From Branchiostoma floridae (taxonomy: Eukaryota > Chordata > Leptocardii > Amphioxiformes > Branchiostomatidae), in assembly GCF_000003815.2 (NCBI RefSeq), contig NC_049991.1, forward strand, positions 8,704,630 through 8,768,629: a stretch of DNA of 64,000 bases, read 5' to 3'. Below, one piece after another: positions 54,049 to 64,000 of the stretch. The translations under genes were made by a program, and so were the position numbers. The notes under the pieces were generated by a model. That model saw only the letters and a program-made list of their open reading frames with translations. It had not been told where the DNA came from and did no database searches. Every line of letters starts with the position of its first letter. Position 1 is the first letter of the stretch.

Positions 54049-55357
54049 GGGCTACATGAGTTCTCAAGTGCATGGATAGGGAAGACCTGTGAGCTGCCCT
54101 GTATCCACACAGGTAAGGTTTTTCACCAGAGTGTTTAGCTAGATGATGGTCCAAACCGGATTTCTGTACTGCAGAATAGTCACACTGGTGGCACTTGTAG
54201 GGCTTCTCTCCTGAATGAGTTCTCATGTGCCGAGATAGGTGAGACTTATGTACTGTCCTGTATCCACACTCACCACACATGAAAGGCTTCTCTTCAATAT
54301 GTTTTGCTTTGAAATGGTAGTCCAAAGTACATTTATGCACAGCAGAATAGTCACACTGGTCACACTTGTAGGGTTTTTCCCCTGTATGAGTTCTTGCATG
54401 TTGGACCAAGGAATACTTTTTAGCTGTCTTGTATCCACAGTCCTCACATTTGTAGGGTTTCTTGTTGGTGTGTTTTGCTAGGTAATGTTGATTCAAAGTG
54501 GACCTCTGCACTGCAGAATATTCACATTGGTCACACTTGTAGGGTTTTTCTCCCGTATGAGTTCTCATATGATTGGATAAGGTACACTTTTGAGCGGTTG
54601 TGTATCCACACTCCCCACACATGTAGCGTTTCTCTCTGGTATGTTTTGTTCTTGCATGGTAGCCCAACGCAGATTTACTTCTAGCAGAATAGTCACACTG
54701 GTCACACTTGTAGGGTTTTTCCCCTGTATGAGTTCTCATATGGTTGGAAAAGTTAGACCTATAAGCAGTCTTGTATGCACACTTCTTACATACGAAGAGT
54801 TTCTCTCCAGTGTGTTTAGCTTGATGCTTGTCCAAGTTAGATTTCCTTGCTGCAGTATAGTCACACTTGTCACAATGGTAGGGCTTTAGTCCTGTATGAA
54901 TTCTCATGTGCAGGACTAACTTAGACTTTACAGCTGCCCTGTACCCACATTCCCCACAAATGAAACGTTTTTCTCCAGTATGTATTGCTTTTAGATGGTA
55001 GTCCAATGTAGATTTCTGTGTGGTACAATAGTCACACTGGTCACACTTGTAGGGTTTTTCTCCGGTGTGAGTTCTCATGTGTTTGGATAATCCAGACTTT
55101 GCAGCTGTCCTGTATCCACACTCCCCACACATGTAGGGTTTCTCTCCGGAATGTCTTGTCTGATGATAGTTCAAAGTTGATTTTTCTGCTGCAGAATAGT
55201 CACACTGGTCACACTTGTAGGGTTTTTCTCCTGTATGAGTTCTCATATGTCTCAACAAATAACTCCTTACAGCCGTCCTGTACCCACAAACTGCACAAGT
55301 ATACGGTTTGTTATCAGCATGTTTAGGTACATGCTGTTCATAGCTTGGATCTTCCAT
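54038..55357 (-). CDS. C2H2 zinc-finger protein, 14 intact fingers plus one defective finger
   Basis: A single uninterrupted coding exon of 439 residues begins with MEDPSYEQ; an acceptor (ccaatag) lies just upstream, so 5' UTR exons are likely further away. Fourteen classical C2H2 fingers follow with TGEKPY linkers. Most alternate between a CDQCDYSA type (finger 2, 4, 8, 10, 12, 14) and a CGECGYRTA type (3, 5, 9, 13). Finger 15 reads PYLCGYRAAHRSS: three residues including one zinc cysteine are gone. An indel in the next linker then ends the frame at TGA 54040-54038. Family role: sequence-specific DNA binding in the nucleus. No KRAB, SCAN or other effector domain is visible, so activator or repressor function cannot be stated. 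Such tandem-finger genes form a very large lineage-specific family in amphioxus. Confidence 0.93.
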   Translation of the reverse strand: MEDPSYEQHVPKHADNKPYTCAVCGYRTAVRSYLLRHMRTHTGEKPYKCDQCDYSAAEKSTLNYHQTRHSGEKPYMCGECGYRTAAKSGLSKHMRTHTGEKPYKCDQCDYCTTQKSTLDYHLKAIHTGEKRFICGECGYRAAVKSKLVLHMRIHTGLKPYHCDKCDYTAARKSNLDKHQAKHTGEKLFVCKKCAYKTAYRSNFSNHMRTHTGEKPYKCDQCDYSARSKSALGYHARTKHTREKRYMCGECGYTTAQKCTLSNHMRTHTGEKPYKCDQCEYSAVQRSTLNQHYLAKHTNKKPYKCEDCGYKTAKKYSLVQHARTHTGEKPYKCDQCDYSAVHKCTLDYHFKAKHIEEKPFMCGECGYRTVHKSHLSRHMRTHSGEKPYKCHQCDYSAVQKSGLDHHLAKHSGEKPYLCGYRAAHRSSLSMHLRTHVALQM

Positions 55358-56830
55358 CTTTGGTTTAATCTATTGGGGAAAAAAGATATGTAAATTATGG
55401 AACAAATTGTTATTGAACGAATACTAGCACAATTCTGTGTACAATTCTTAAGGCCACAGCAAGTAAATTTTATGGATAACATCAGCGCGAGCATTAGTTT
55501 TCGCCTGATTTCAGAAAAAAAAAACAAGAAATTTTTTTCTTCTACAGGGATGGTCAACATGACGATAAAGTACCAAAGTGAGCAAATACATTGTGTTGTA
55601 GCCTGATAATTGAACTTGTAGAAGTGACACTTGTGAGGTACCCAGGACTGCAGTTGTAGAAATGAAACTTATTGGATAGTTGTAAATTTAAAGTGACATC
55701 AATATGGAAGCTATGAGTGTGGTTACCAACTTTGTTGGTGATACATGTACCAGTCTACCACACTAGTGTCACTTTTACCACACCAGTACATATTAATGCC
55801 TTGTTGACTCTGATACCATGTTTTGTCCCTTTAATTCTTGTTACAACATTCATCACAACTTTATGGTGCCTATTTTTTAAAATGTAGCCATCTTGTTTTT
55901 TTTCACCCATCTTGTTTTTTTTCCGCCCTTTCACACTATTTTTGCAGTCTGCAGAGGATGTCATCCATAAAATTTACTTGCTGTGGCCTAACACAAATTT
56001 CATGTTTCTGAAGATATTATTTTCTGTATGTTCTTTTCTTTAACTAGAACTGGGTTGGAACTAGTGGAAAGAGAGGATATACACTGAAAGCCTTGGGAAA
56101 AATCAATTTGGAAAAGGAGGGGGAATGGAAAATGCTTCGGTCCTCTTTCAGTCATTCAGTGATATACACTATTAACAACACCTTGCATTGCCAACTTGTC
56201 CTCCTAGGAGGCGCTGTTGCACCATCATCACAGAATCAAAGCTGTGTGTGAAACTTTTTCACTAATAAAACTGGTACAACTTACACAAACATTAACAAGC
56301 ACATGAATTAGTGGACCAGATTTTGGACTGATCAGAAAATGAAGTGATTATACTGGCTTGCTTCTTGGTTCCATGTTGTAACAATGAGACCTTCTTGTCT
56401 ATGTATTTTCTTCAAATGCATGCATTCACATGTTTTGTGGCTTACCAGTCTCAGAAAATGTGGCTTCACAAGAGTGAAGTAGAATAGATCTTATAGTTAT
56501 TTCTACCAACTTTGTACAGTCAAACTTGGTCTAAGTTATCACAGGCTCTTGTTCTTCCCTTGGACAATCAAAGTGTGGAATGAACTTGAGCCCTAAGTGT
56601 GGCGGAGGCAGAGTCCCTGTGAGTTCAATACTGGGATGGGCTTTGCTGCACTGAGCTGACTGTCCATTGTACATTATCTAAATATGTGTGTTGTAACATC
56701 ACTAAACTACACTTGTCCTACATCTTTGCACATATCCACTTTTTTCTTCATTCCTACCATTTGTTTACAAATGCACTAGTATTGGTCATTGCGCAGCTGC
56801 TTATTTATAATCCATTTTGTGGGCTAATCA
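55358..56830. other. 5' flank/intron of the zinc-finger gene
   Basis: An acceptor-like site ends just before the coding exon, so a 5' UTR intron is likely, but no upstream exon could be identified. Confidence 0.4.
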
Positions 56831-57041
56831 TACTCTCCAAGCAGAGGTTAGGCTCCGGCTGCTTTTTAACGTTTTTTTTAGTCGTTTTTATCGGGCTTTC
56901 TATTTTGTCATTTTTCTTGAAGTACACCAGCCAAACAGGTTTTGACACAGCAAGATAAAATACAAAATAGAAAGCCTGATAAAAACGACTAACAAAGAAC
57001 GTTAAAAAAACAGCCGGAGCCTAACCTCTGCTTGGGGAGTA
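56831..57041. mobile_element. 211-bp hairpin MITE with 9-bp target duplication
   Basis: Arms of nearly 80 bp (56831-56908 and 56962-57041) begin tactctccaagcagaggtta and end taacctctgcttggggagta. Perfect GGCTAATCA flanks (56822-56830 and 57042-57050). Nine-bp duplications with long arms suggest a Mutator-like element. Confidence 0.9.
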
Positions 57042-57903
57042 GGCTAATCAGTACCGAGGATGAGGCAGTTAATGTTGTTTACATGAACAGAACAGTTTTT
57101 AAACGCAGGACATGGATACACCACCAAACAGATTCCATCATAGCCTAAATTATTTGTTTTGAGCACGCAATTTTTCACAGACAATCAGGTCCAGGTCTTT
57201 AAAGGTTCAGGTCAAGACCTGGACCAACTCCTCTGGACCTGAAATGTTCCTGGACCTAAAATTTCTGTACACAACCGTAATTGTAACCATAAGCTTTAAG
57301 AAAAAAAATCAATTTGCAATTTCTGGGTACCATCCAGACAGTAGTTCACTCCTATATTCATTTCTGCTACCAATTGGGAGACCTGTGCACCCAAATAAAC
57401 CCGCAAGGGGCAACGTTTGGGGGGGGGGGGGGGGGTCCCGGGTTAAGGTGGGCAGGCCGCCTCCTGGCACGGAAGCACTCAACGGTGGTAGCTCTTACTA
57501 CCGTGCCAGGCAGGGAGCTTCACTCAGGGATTGTACGTGGAAAAAAAGAATATTTGTAGCTCAGTCTTTTCTTGCGTGGACGGGTTAATATCTGAGGTGG
57601 TGGCTTCCCTGGGTGCGCCTTTGGGAAGGTTTAAGTTAACTGTGGGTGTTGATATAAATACTGTTATTTACAGGTTTATAAAAAAAGGTGAGGCGGGCGT
57701 TCCTCCTCCTTTTGGAGAGAGGGGGCCACTGCAGGTCTGTGAGCATGGCAATAGCACACAATGTTCCAATGAAGCTGGTAATGAACACACTTGATTCTAA
57801 ACTTCATACCTCAAACCATTGAAGGACTCTTATATGCGTAGTTTAATGTTTACTCTCCAGTCGTGTAGTTGGCAGTTCTGTGGGAAAGCTTTTTGGTGGG
57901 TTG

Positions 57904-58514
57904 GGGTTTTGTGCGCGTTAAAATTTGTGCGTTAAAACTTGCGCGTTAAAAATCTGCGCGTTAAAATATGCAAATTAGCTGGTTCCCTGGGGATTTGAAA
58001 ACTTTTTGCCGTTTTAAACTTAAAAGCTTGAAGAAGATAACACAAAATGAAATTAAGTATCATATTGTTGCATTCTAGAGTACAAATATCCCTTTCCAGG
58101 AGTTTTAATGTGATTTTTAAAGATTAAGTTTTAATGCGCAACAAAGGTTGATATTTGCATGTGAAACAATCTGCTTGAGAAAAGATGAAATGAAGCTTGT
58201 AGAATGGAAAAAAACCTCAAGCAGTTATATCTTATGATATAAAGCCCCACACTAGTAATTTTTCCATGTATTTGTGTCTAATTCAAGTGATTTTGAAATC
58301 TTCTGGATATGCAAATTAGCCTATTCCCAAGGGACCTAAAAATTAGGGGCTTTTCAAACCAAAAATGTAGGTAACAGATGTAAAATCATATAATGGGGTC
58401 ACATTTTTCTGCCTAAGAATTTCTCCATGCACAACTTAATCTTTTAACGCGCAGATTTTTAATGCGCGCACAGATTTTTAACGCGCGCGCAGATTTTTAA
58501 CGTGCAGAAAACCC
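57904..58514. mobile_element. Foldback element with iterated GCGCGTTAAAA arms
   Basis: The left arm carries four tgcgcgttaaaa-type units (57911-57967) and the right arm the complementary ttttaacgcgca units (58440-58505). The ends ggg-ttttgtgcgcg and cgtgcagaaaa-ccc are also complementary. The interior is AT-rich and non-coding. Confidence 0.8.
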
Positions 58515-59224
58515 GTTCCCTTTTTGGTGACGCTCACAGGAAGCATATAACGTGGGGTTACCAGTTTACGATCGAATTATGAAAAATGATTATTGTTCCG
58601 AAATGCCTTGGCAGAATTAAATATTTAAGTTTTAACCCATTTGAAGAAACAGTAGTTTGTCTGTTAAAAAAGTGCATGGAAATTTATTTCTTCCCTCCAT
58701 CTTTGGCTGTGCACCAGCATATAATAATGTACTAGTAGTAGTTGGCACTGAAGAATTGTTCTAGGGTGAGGAATTAACGGTCACTTGAGTCTTTCTCCTT
58801 GTAGTTCTCTACCTATAACTTACAAGCACACATATTCAAACACTTGTTGCAAAATATTACGAAAGTGGTAAACAAACAAACCATGGTAAAATTTTTGTGT
58901 CTACCCCAACATCTCAGGAGCAGTAGCGCTGTAGTGATGAATGAGGTTGGACCACCGAATTTGCCTCAGTAGAACATCACCCGGACACCATGGGCCTATG
59001 ATCTTCCATGAAAATTGTGCAATATTCAATTGCAAGGGTTTTAAATGTGAATAAAACATGTATACACATGCAGTTTTATTATTATTGACTAATTTTTGCA
59101 TGGTGTACCTTGAAATGCAGTCATGTGGCTAACTGACTGTTAATTGGTCCTGCATGTAAACTGGTAACCTTATGTAACAGCGGGGGGTTTAAGTAGCATC
59201 AAACTTCAGCCCGACTCGGCTGAT

Positions 59225-59300
59225 CAGCCTTTTCTAGTGCAGTGGTTTCGCTGCTGGGTTGTAATCTGCCACCCCGGGTTCGATCCCGGGTGTCGGCATG
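59225..59300 (+). repeat. tRNA-like sequence (SINE head or tRNA relic)
   Basis: agtgcagtggtttcgc resembles an A box/D arm, and ccccgggttcgatcccggg a strong T arm with B box. No 5' acceptor strand pairs with the 3' gtcggca, so it is not a functional tRNA. Confidence 0.5.
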
Positions 59301-59803
59301 TTTGTTTCTTTCTGTTCTTACTCGCCCCTCTGAATTCTTACACTTACGTTAACGTCCTTGCTTCATACAAAGAAGGTCACTCTTGTGTTGTCCCTAAAAC
59401 AAATGAGACAATAATATGTTTAACTCAAAGAAAACAATGTCACATTCAAAGAAATATACAGATACAGAAAATAACGTTGCAATGAACCTGGTAAATTGAA
59501 TTTCTACAAGGTCTTGTTCAGCTGTTTTGCAAGACATCGCTCCAAAGGCGTTGCCAAAAAATAATAGTACGTGGCCCAAAATGCATATGCAGAAAACTGC
59601 GAACTTTCTGCCATATACCTACACAGATATGCATAACTTGAGCAAACATGGATCTCCAGGTGATGTACAGAAACCTATTGATATCCGAACGAGGTTATTA
59701 ATCGATATCGTGATATGATATAAAAGAACACAAGGGGCAAACTCTAACTCAGTGGAGAAGGTACACCCTGGCTCCTGGCTTGGCGAAGTTGGAGCATCCG
59801 GAA

Positions 59804-60300
59804 ATCCACTTACACACTTCCCATAATTAAGTGCGAGAGGGTTCCGGATATGGATGTTACTTGGATGCTACCACAGTTGCTCAGGGTGCGAAACCATGGT
59901 GGAACCAGCTAAAACCTTCAGTACGAGGGCGGAAAAGCATATAAACTAATAAGTTGTCTAGTAAATATAGTACAGTTATCATCTGGGCCGAGAATCTTAC
60001 AAGTTTTGTGGTCAGAAGTAACTACCTAACACGTGCACCACTGTGGCTGTTAGTTGGTTTCTTCCGATGACCTCAAGGGCCACAACTTGGCGTTTCGTCT
60101 GCAGCCTTTGTTTTTTTCCTGTCGGAAAGTGATTAAACCATTGTCCTGTGATCGGATCCACACCAAACTATCATCTCCTTGATGTTTTCTGTGTTCGGAA
60201 TTGGTTAGAACCAATTTTCTGTGCCCTTGGAGTCAGTTCCGGAGTTCGGAGCAGCCATATCCGGAACCCTCTCGCACTTAATTATGGGAAGTGTGTAAAA
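59804..60300. repeat. Inverted repeat upstream of TBL3
   Basis: Arm 59809-59854 (tacacacttcccataattaa, gtgcgagagggttccggata) is mirrored by 60257-60299 with almost no change, about 400 bp apart. A foldback element or old MITE pair ending 244 bp before the TBL3 start codon. Confidence 0.8.
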
Positions 60301-60543
60301 GGAGAATACACGTGTCGTTCCCAGAGGTCTGTGCGTTGTCAGAATCTTCCAAACGCAGATGTGCTTTTTACAGTGAGCTAGTTTGTAAATTAGCGTGGTA
60401 GTAAAATAAACACTCGAAAAGCTGAGGAAGGCTATTGAAAAACCTGAAAATCCAGTCCTTCTTCAAATTTGCTTGCATTTGCGTCATAAGTCGCAAGGTG
60501 GCAGCGTTGAACACGCTTTGGCGGGTCAGAGGTCAGAACAATC

Positions 60544-63500
60544 ATGGCCGTGCAAGTTCGCAAAAAGAAGTAAGCTGGTCTTTTTCAGTGATTTTTAGTC
60601 AACTGTTCAGTAGTTAAGGCGCTAATGTAGACTGTTATACTTTTATTATAATCTGTATGTATTGTTGAAGTGGTTGTAGACTGTAATTAGTCGAATCTGT
60701 TTATACGTCGGCTGTTTTAGTTGCGCATTCACATGCACGTGCATGAACGTGTAAAATGGGGGAGGGAGTGTAAAAAACACGCTGAAGTTTTTAAATTTTA
60801 CGTACTTTCGTTCATTCTGGTGTAGTGTGATAACTGTCTTTATAAGGAAATCTACATTTTGTTCACAGTTTCGCCGTTCAAGCGAAGATCGAGCCTTTTT
60901 ACACGGGAGGAAGAGTACAGGTATTTAAACTAGCCCTGGAGACCGAGTGTTGTGCTTCAGATCTTTTTACCTGAATTTTGCATGTCCATCCACAGAGTCT
61001 GATGGAAAGCACCATGTCTGGACCTTAACCTGGACCTAATTAGTAAAAACTTGTGAATGGGCGATACTCAAAACAATGGTCCATTTTGCTACAAAGGACT
61101 CTTCTGTTTGTTGGAACTTTAATATCTGACTTCCACTGTAAATGATAAGTATACCACATGTAACTGCCTCTGTTACTTAGACCAGTTTTGACTGTAGAAA
61201 CTTGGTAAAAATGACTATCAACTCTCCGCCACTTTGCTCTTGTTACCTGTGGACTGGTAAGCCCCATAATGCGTGAATGTCTGTCAGTATATTAGTTACA
61301 TCTGTTCTTTTTCTAATCAGTCCAAAATCTGGTCAACCATACCAGTACCAGTGACCCCATGTCGGAAGCGTTTTTCAGATCATGAGCAAAACTTATTCTG
61401 CTTTCTTTACCCCAGGTGACATAGTTGCTGCCATCTGGTTCAATTTTTTTTAGAATGTTAGGTCAAAGTTAAGTACCAACATAGATGAGCTTAAAATACA
61501 GTTGATGAAGTCACCATAATGATAGCTTGATTATGTTAATTTTCCAGCTGTCTGCAGATGGCCGGTACCTGTTCTGCACCTGCGGCTCCAAGGTGCAGGT
61601 GCTGGAGGTTCAGACTGGCAAGGTGCAGACATCTATACAACAGGTCAGACATCTTATCCTCTTTTCAAGTCCGATTCAAGCTTTAAATCTATATTATCAT
61701 ATAGACAGGCAACGTGGACCAATCAGAATGCCCCATTTTATGTTGGTTATGACGTCGTAACACCAGTGTTGAAAAGTTTTAACACCTGACCAATCAGAAG
61801 GAGCGATACACAGGAAATTGACCAATCAGAATGGCACAGAGCACGGAGGAAAGATCAGACCCTGCAGGGAGGAATAATCATGAATACAGTACATTAAAAG
61901 TTTGGAAATGTTTGACATGCCAAGACTGCAATGTTTCAAATATTTTCTTTGAAAAGTTTGCTTTCAAAATGCAATCTGTAATCTCCTTACCAATGTTCAA
62001 GGACACCACATTTTTGCCATTGATAACATTTTTTTCATGTTGACTCTCACAGGATGATGATGATTTATCCTGCTTTGTTGTGAGTCCAGATGACAAGGTA
62101 AGAAGAAACCCTCCTTAGCTCTCCATGTTATTTTTCATCTTTCGTTTTCATCCATTTATGAAGAAAACATTAAAACTATGCATATAACTTCCTTGCACGT
62201 TTGACCAATTGCTGACGTCATATATTCGCAAGTGTTAATAAGATCATGCGTCCGTAACTCCTGCTATTTTACGTTCTGAAGTGATCGGTCATCAATAGTG
62301 ATCCTGAAGAAGGCGACAGTGGTTCATTAAAAAATTTGATCTGTGTATACCTTTGTGTTGGAAAAAAGTTTAGCATTGTACCGTGATAGTAACTACTAAC
62401 ACAGATTAGCTTCCGTGATGATATACTCCAGCAGCAGTATAATCAAACCATGGATAGTGAAGTGTGATATGTATATACCTGTTTTCTGCCCCCCTCCCCC
62501 ACAGCATTTGGTGACGGCCCATCGTAGTTTACTCCTACGCCAGTGGGACTGGACAGACACGCCCCCGAAGTGTGTCCGCACCTGGAAGGCCATCCACATC
62601 AGCCCTGTGTCCTATATGATCTTTGACACCACCTCCACCCTGCTTGCCACAGGTGTGTACATTCTGTCAGCCTGACTCATAAATCACTCATAAAGTAGCA
62701 TAATTGTGTACAGTTGCAGGAGTAGCTTTTAACTTAGTGGTAATGTGTCAGCTGTAACCAAATAGTGCTTATCAAGCAATTATGAACATGTCACGTCTGG
62801 GTTTTCGTGCACATGAGAACCAAGACCACTAACCAACAGACCGGCCCACCTATTTCAATGCTTAGAAATGTAGGATGAAAACACAAAATGCAAATATTTG
62901 ACAACAGGCAGCCTGTCATTGGTTGAACTGCTTATTGCTATGCTCTCATTGGTTAAACTGCTAATTACGATGGACAGTCAAGATTGGTCTATTGTGCCAT
63001 GCACAAGATGAAAATATTACATTATGAATGTGGGAAAAAGACTGGTGTATTTGTTATGTACCCTGACCTTTGAGTTTGACCACTCTGACCCTTGACAATG
63101 CTTGACCTTTGACCTTGCAGGTGGAACAGACAGCACCATCAAAGTGTGGCATGTGATCCAGCAGTACTGTACTCACAACCTGAAGGGGTGTCAGGGTGTG
63201 GTCAGGTAAGAGCCATGTCACGTTTCTTGTACAACAGTTTTGCCTCAGCAATTTGATGGCATTTCTTTATTTGTCAGCCATTGATGTATCTTCAGAAAAG
63301 ATTGTTGGTCAAGTTGTCAACAGTTGGTTCTCTCATAGCCTTGCTGAAAATTTTGAATAGAAATTTATGCAGGTTTCTATTATAACAAAGTTGGTGATAA
63401 CATGTTCTTTTTTTATGTCAGTGTGGTAGCTTTCCATCCAGACATGACCAAGGCCCAAGTGTATGGAGCAGCTAGCGACTACAAGATTCATGTGTGGGAC

Positions 63501-64000
63501 CTCAACACTAGCAAGTAAGTAGAACTCCAATATTTAGCAGTGAAGATGTTTTAGGCTATGTGATGTGTACTCTTTGTCATATCTCTATTGAGGTGAAGCA
63601 TGGTGTCTGTTTATTAGCTCCTCCTAGCACACTTAACACAAACTGCACTAGTTTGATAGACTATGATTACATTTCTTGATTGATTGGAAATCCACATTTT
63701 TACAACATACCGGTATGTGCAATTCATGATTTACATGTAGCTGGCATGCAAAGTTGCATTACCTTGTGAAGAAGTCATTCTGTAGATTTGGTTCCAGTTC
63801 ACAGGACTTAAGTTTTGTCCTAGGAGAGGAAAGAAGGTGTTTTAAGTTAGCAATTGAAACAATAGTATATGTACCTGTTTCCTATCCCATGTTTTACCAG
63901 GTGTATAGCCCTGCTAGACAAACACTACAGCACAGTGACGTCCCTACAGTTCACCCAGGACGGGAACACTCTGCTCAGTTCAGGGAGGGACAACATCGTC
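60544..64000 (+). CDS. TBL3: TBL3 (UTP13 homologue), WD40 protein of the small-subunit processome, N-terminal part
   Basis: Eight exons: 60544-60569, 60869-60920, 61548-61643, 62053-62097, 62505-62652, 63121-63205, 63422-63514 and 63901-64000 (cut by the window edge). Phases agree; 215 residues are visible. The start MAVQVRKKNFAVQAKIEPFY matches the TBL3 N-terminus (human ...NYAVERKIEPFYKGG). WD-repeat elements follow: GRYLFCTCGSKVQVLEVQTG, SPDDKHLVTAHRSLLLRQWD, TLLATGGTDSTIKVWHV, VVAFHPDMTK...KIHVWDL and LQFTQDGNTLLSSGRDNIV. TBL3/Utp13 is a nucleolar subunit of the UTP-B complex needed for 18S rRNA processing at the A0-A2 sites. The rest, including further WD repeats and the Utp13 C-terminal domain, lies beyond the window. 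Confidence 0.95.

Noticed and set aside
54239-55326. Plus-strand frames of 69-102 codons
   Set aside because: Antisense shadows of the zinc-finger exon.
59225-59300. Functional tRNA gene
   Set aside because: The T arm is good, but no acceptor stem forms and the anticodon arm does not pair well.

Overview
The window is animal nuclear DNA: long introns with GT-AG boundaries, metazoan gene families, many short transposon remnants and three runs of N. The best fit is a cephalochordate (amphioxus, Branchiostoma). The reasons are deuterostome-type gene structures, a zinc-finger gene made of alternating CDQCDYSA/CGECGYRTA fingers (a very large family in amphioxus), tRNA-derived SINEs with a shared central block, and dense TA- and TWA-flanked MITEs. 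The species call is inference. There are no prokaryotic operons, CRISPR arrays or phage genes.

Layout, left to right. (1) 669-4628 (+): the last six exons visible of a flavin monoamine oxidase-like gene; its 5' part lies outside the window. It is followed by a MITE-rich 3' flank and a 605-base gap. (2) 9759-16705 (-): a six-exon ARL6IP1 gene (ER-shaping membrane protein), with a 734-base gap in intron 1. (3) A 203-bp head-to-head promoter, then 16909-23402 (+): a six-exon KCTD5/KCTD2/KCTD17-type BTB gene. (4) 27472-28049: an internally deleted mariner with intact ends. (5) 29262-48111 (-): a lipoxygenase gene with 17 visible coding exons, an N-terminal PLAT domain and all five iron ligands. 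One internal exon is not visible and may lie in the 100-N gap at 36963-37062. Its introns hold most of the repeats. (6) 52829-53001 (-): a possible orphan exon. (7) 54038-55357 (-): a C2H2 zinc-finger gene whose last two fingers are out of frame. (8) 60544-64000 (+): the first eight exons of TBL3 (UTP13), a WD40 subunit of the small-subunit processome, running off the window.

The genes do not form one pathway. The clearest functional link between neighbours is the shared ARL6IP1/KCTD5 promoter. ARL6IP1, KCTD5 and TBL3 all lie on human 16p, so the order may reflect an ancestral chordate linkage group. I see no new multi-gene system. The observations most worth checking are the missing lipoxygenase exon beside an inverted transposon pair, a transposon family whose two ends appear to covary, the triplicated splice acceptor and altered active-site cage of the MAO-like gene, the zinc-finger tail decay, and the duplicated octamer/palindrome module in the shared promoter.
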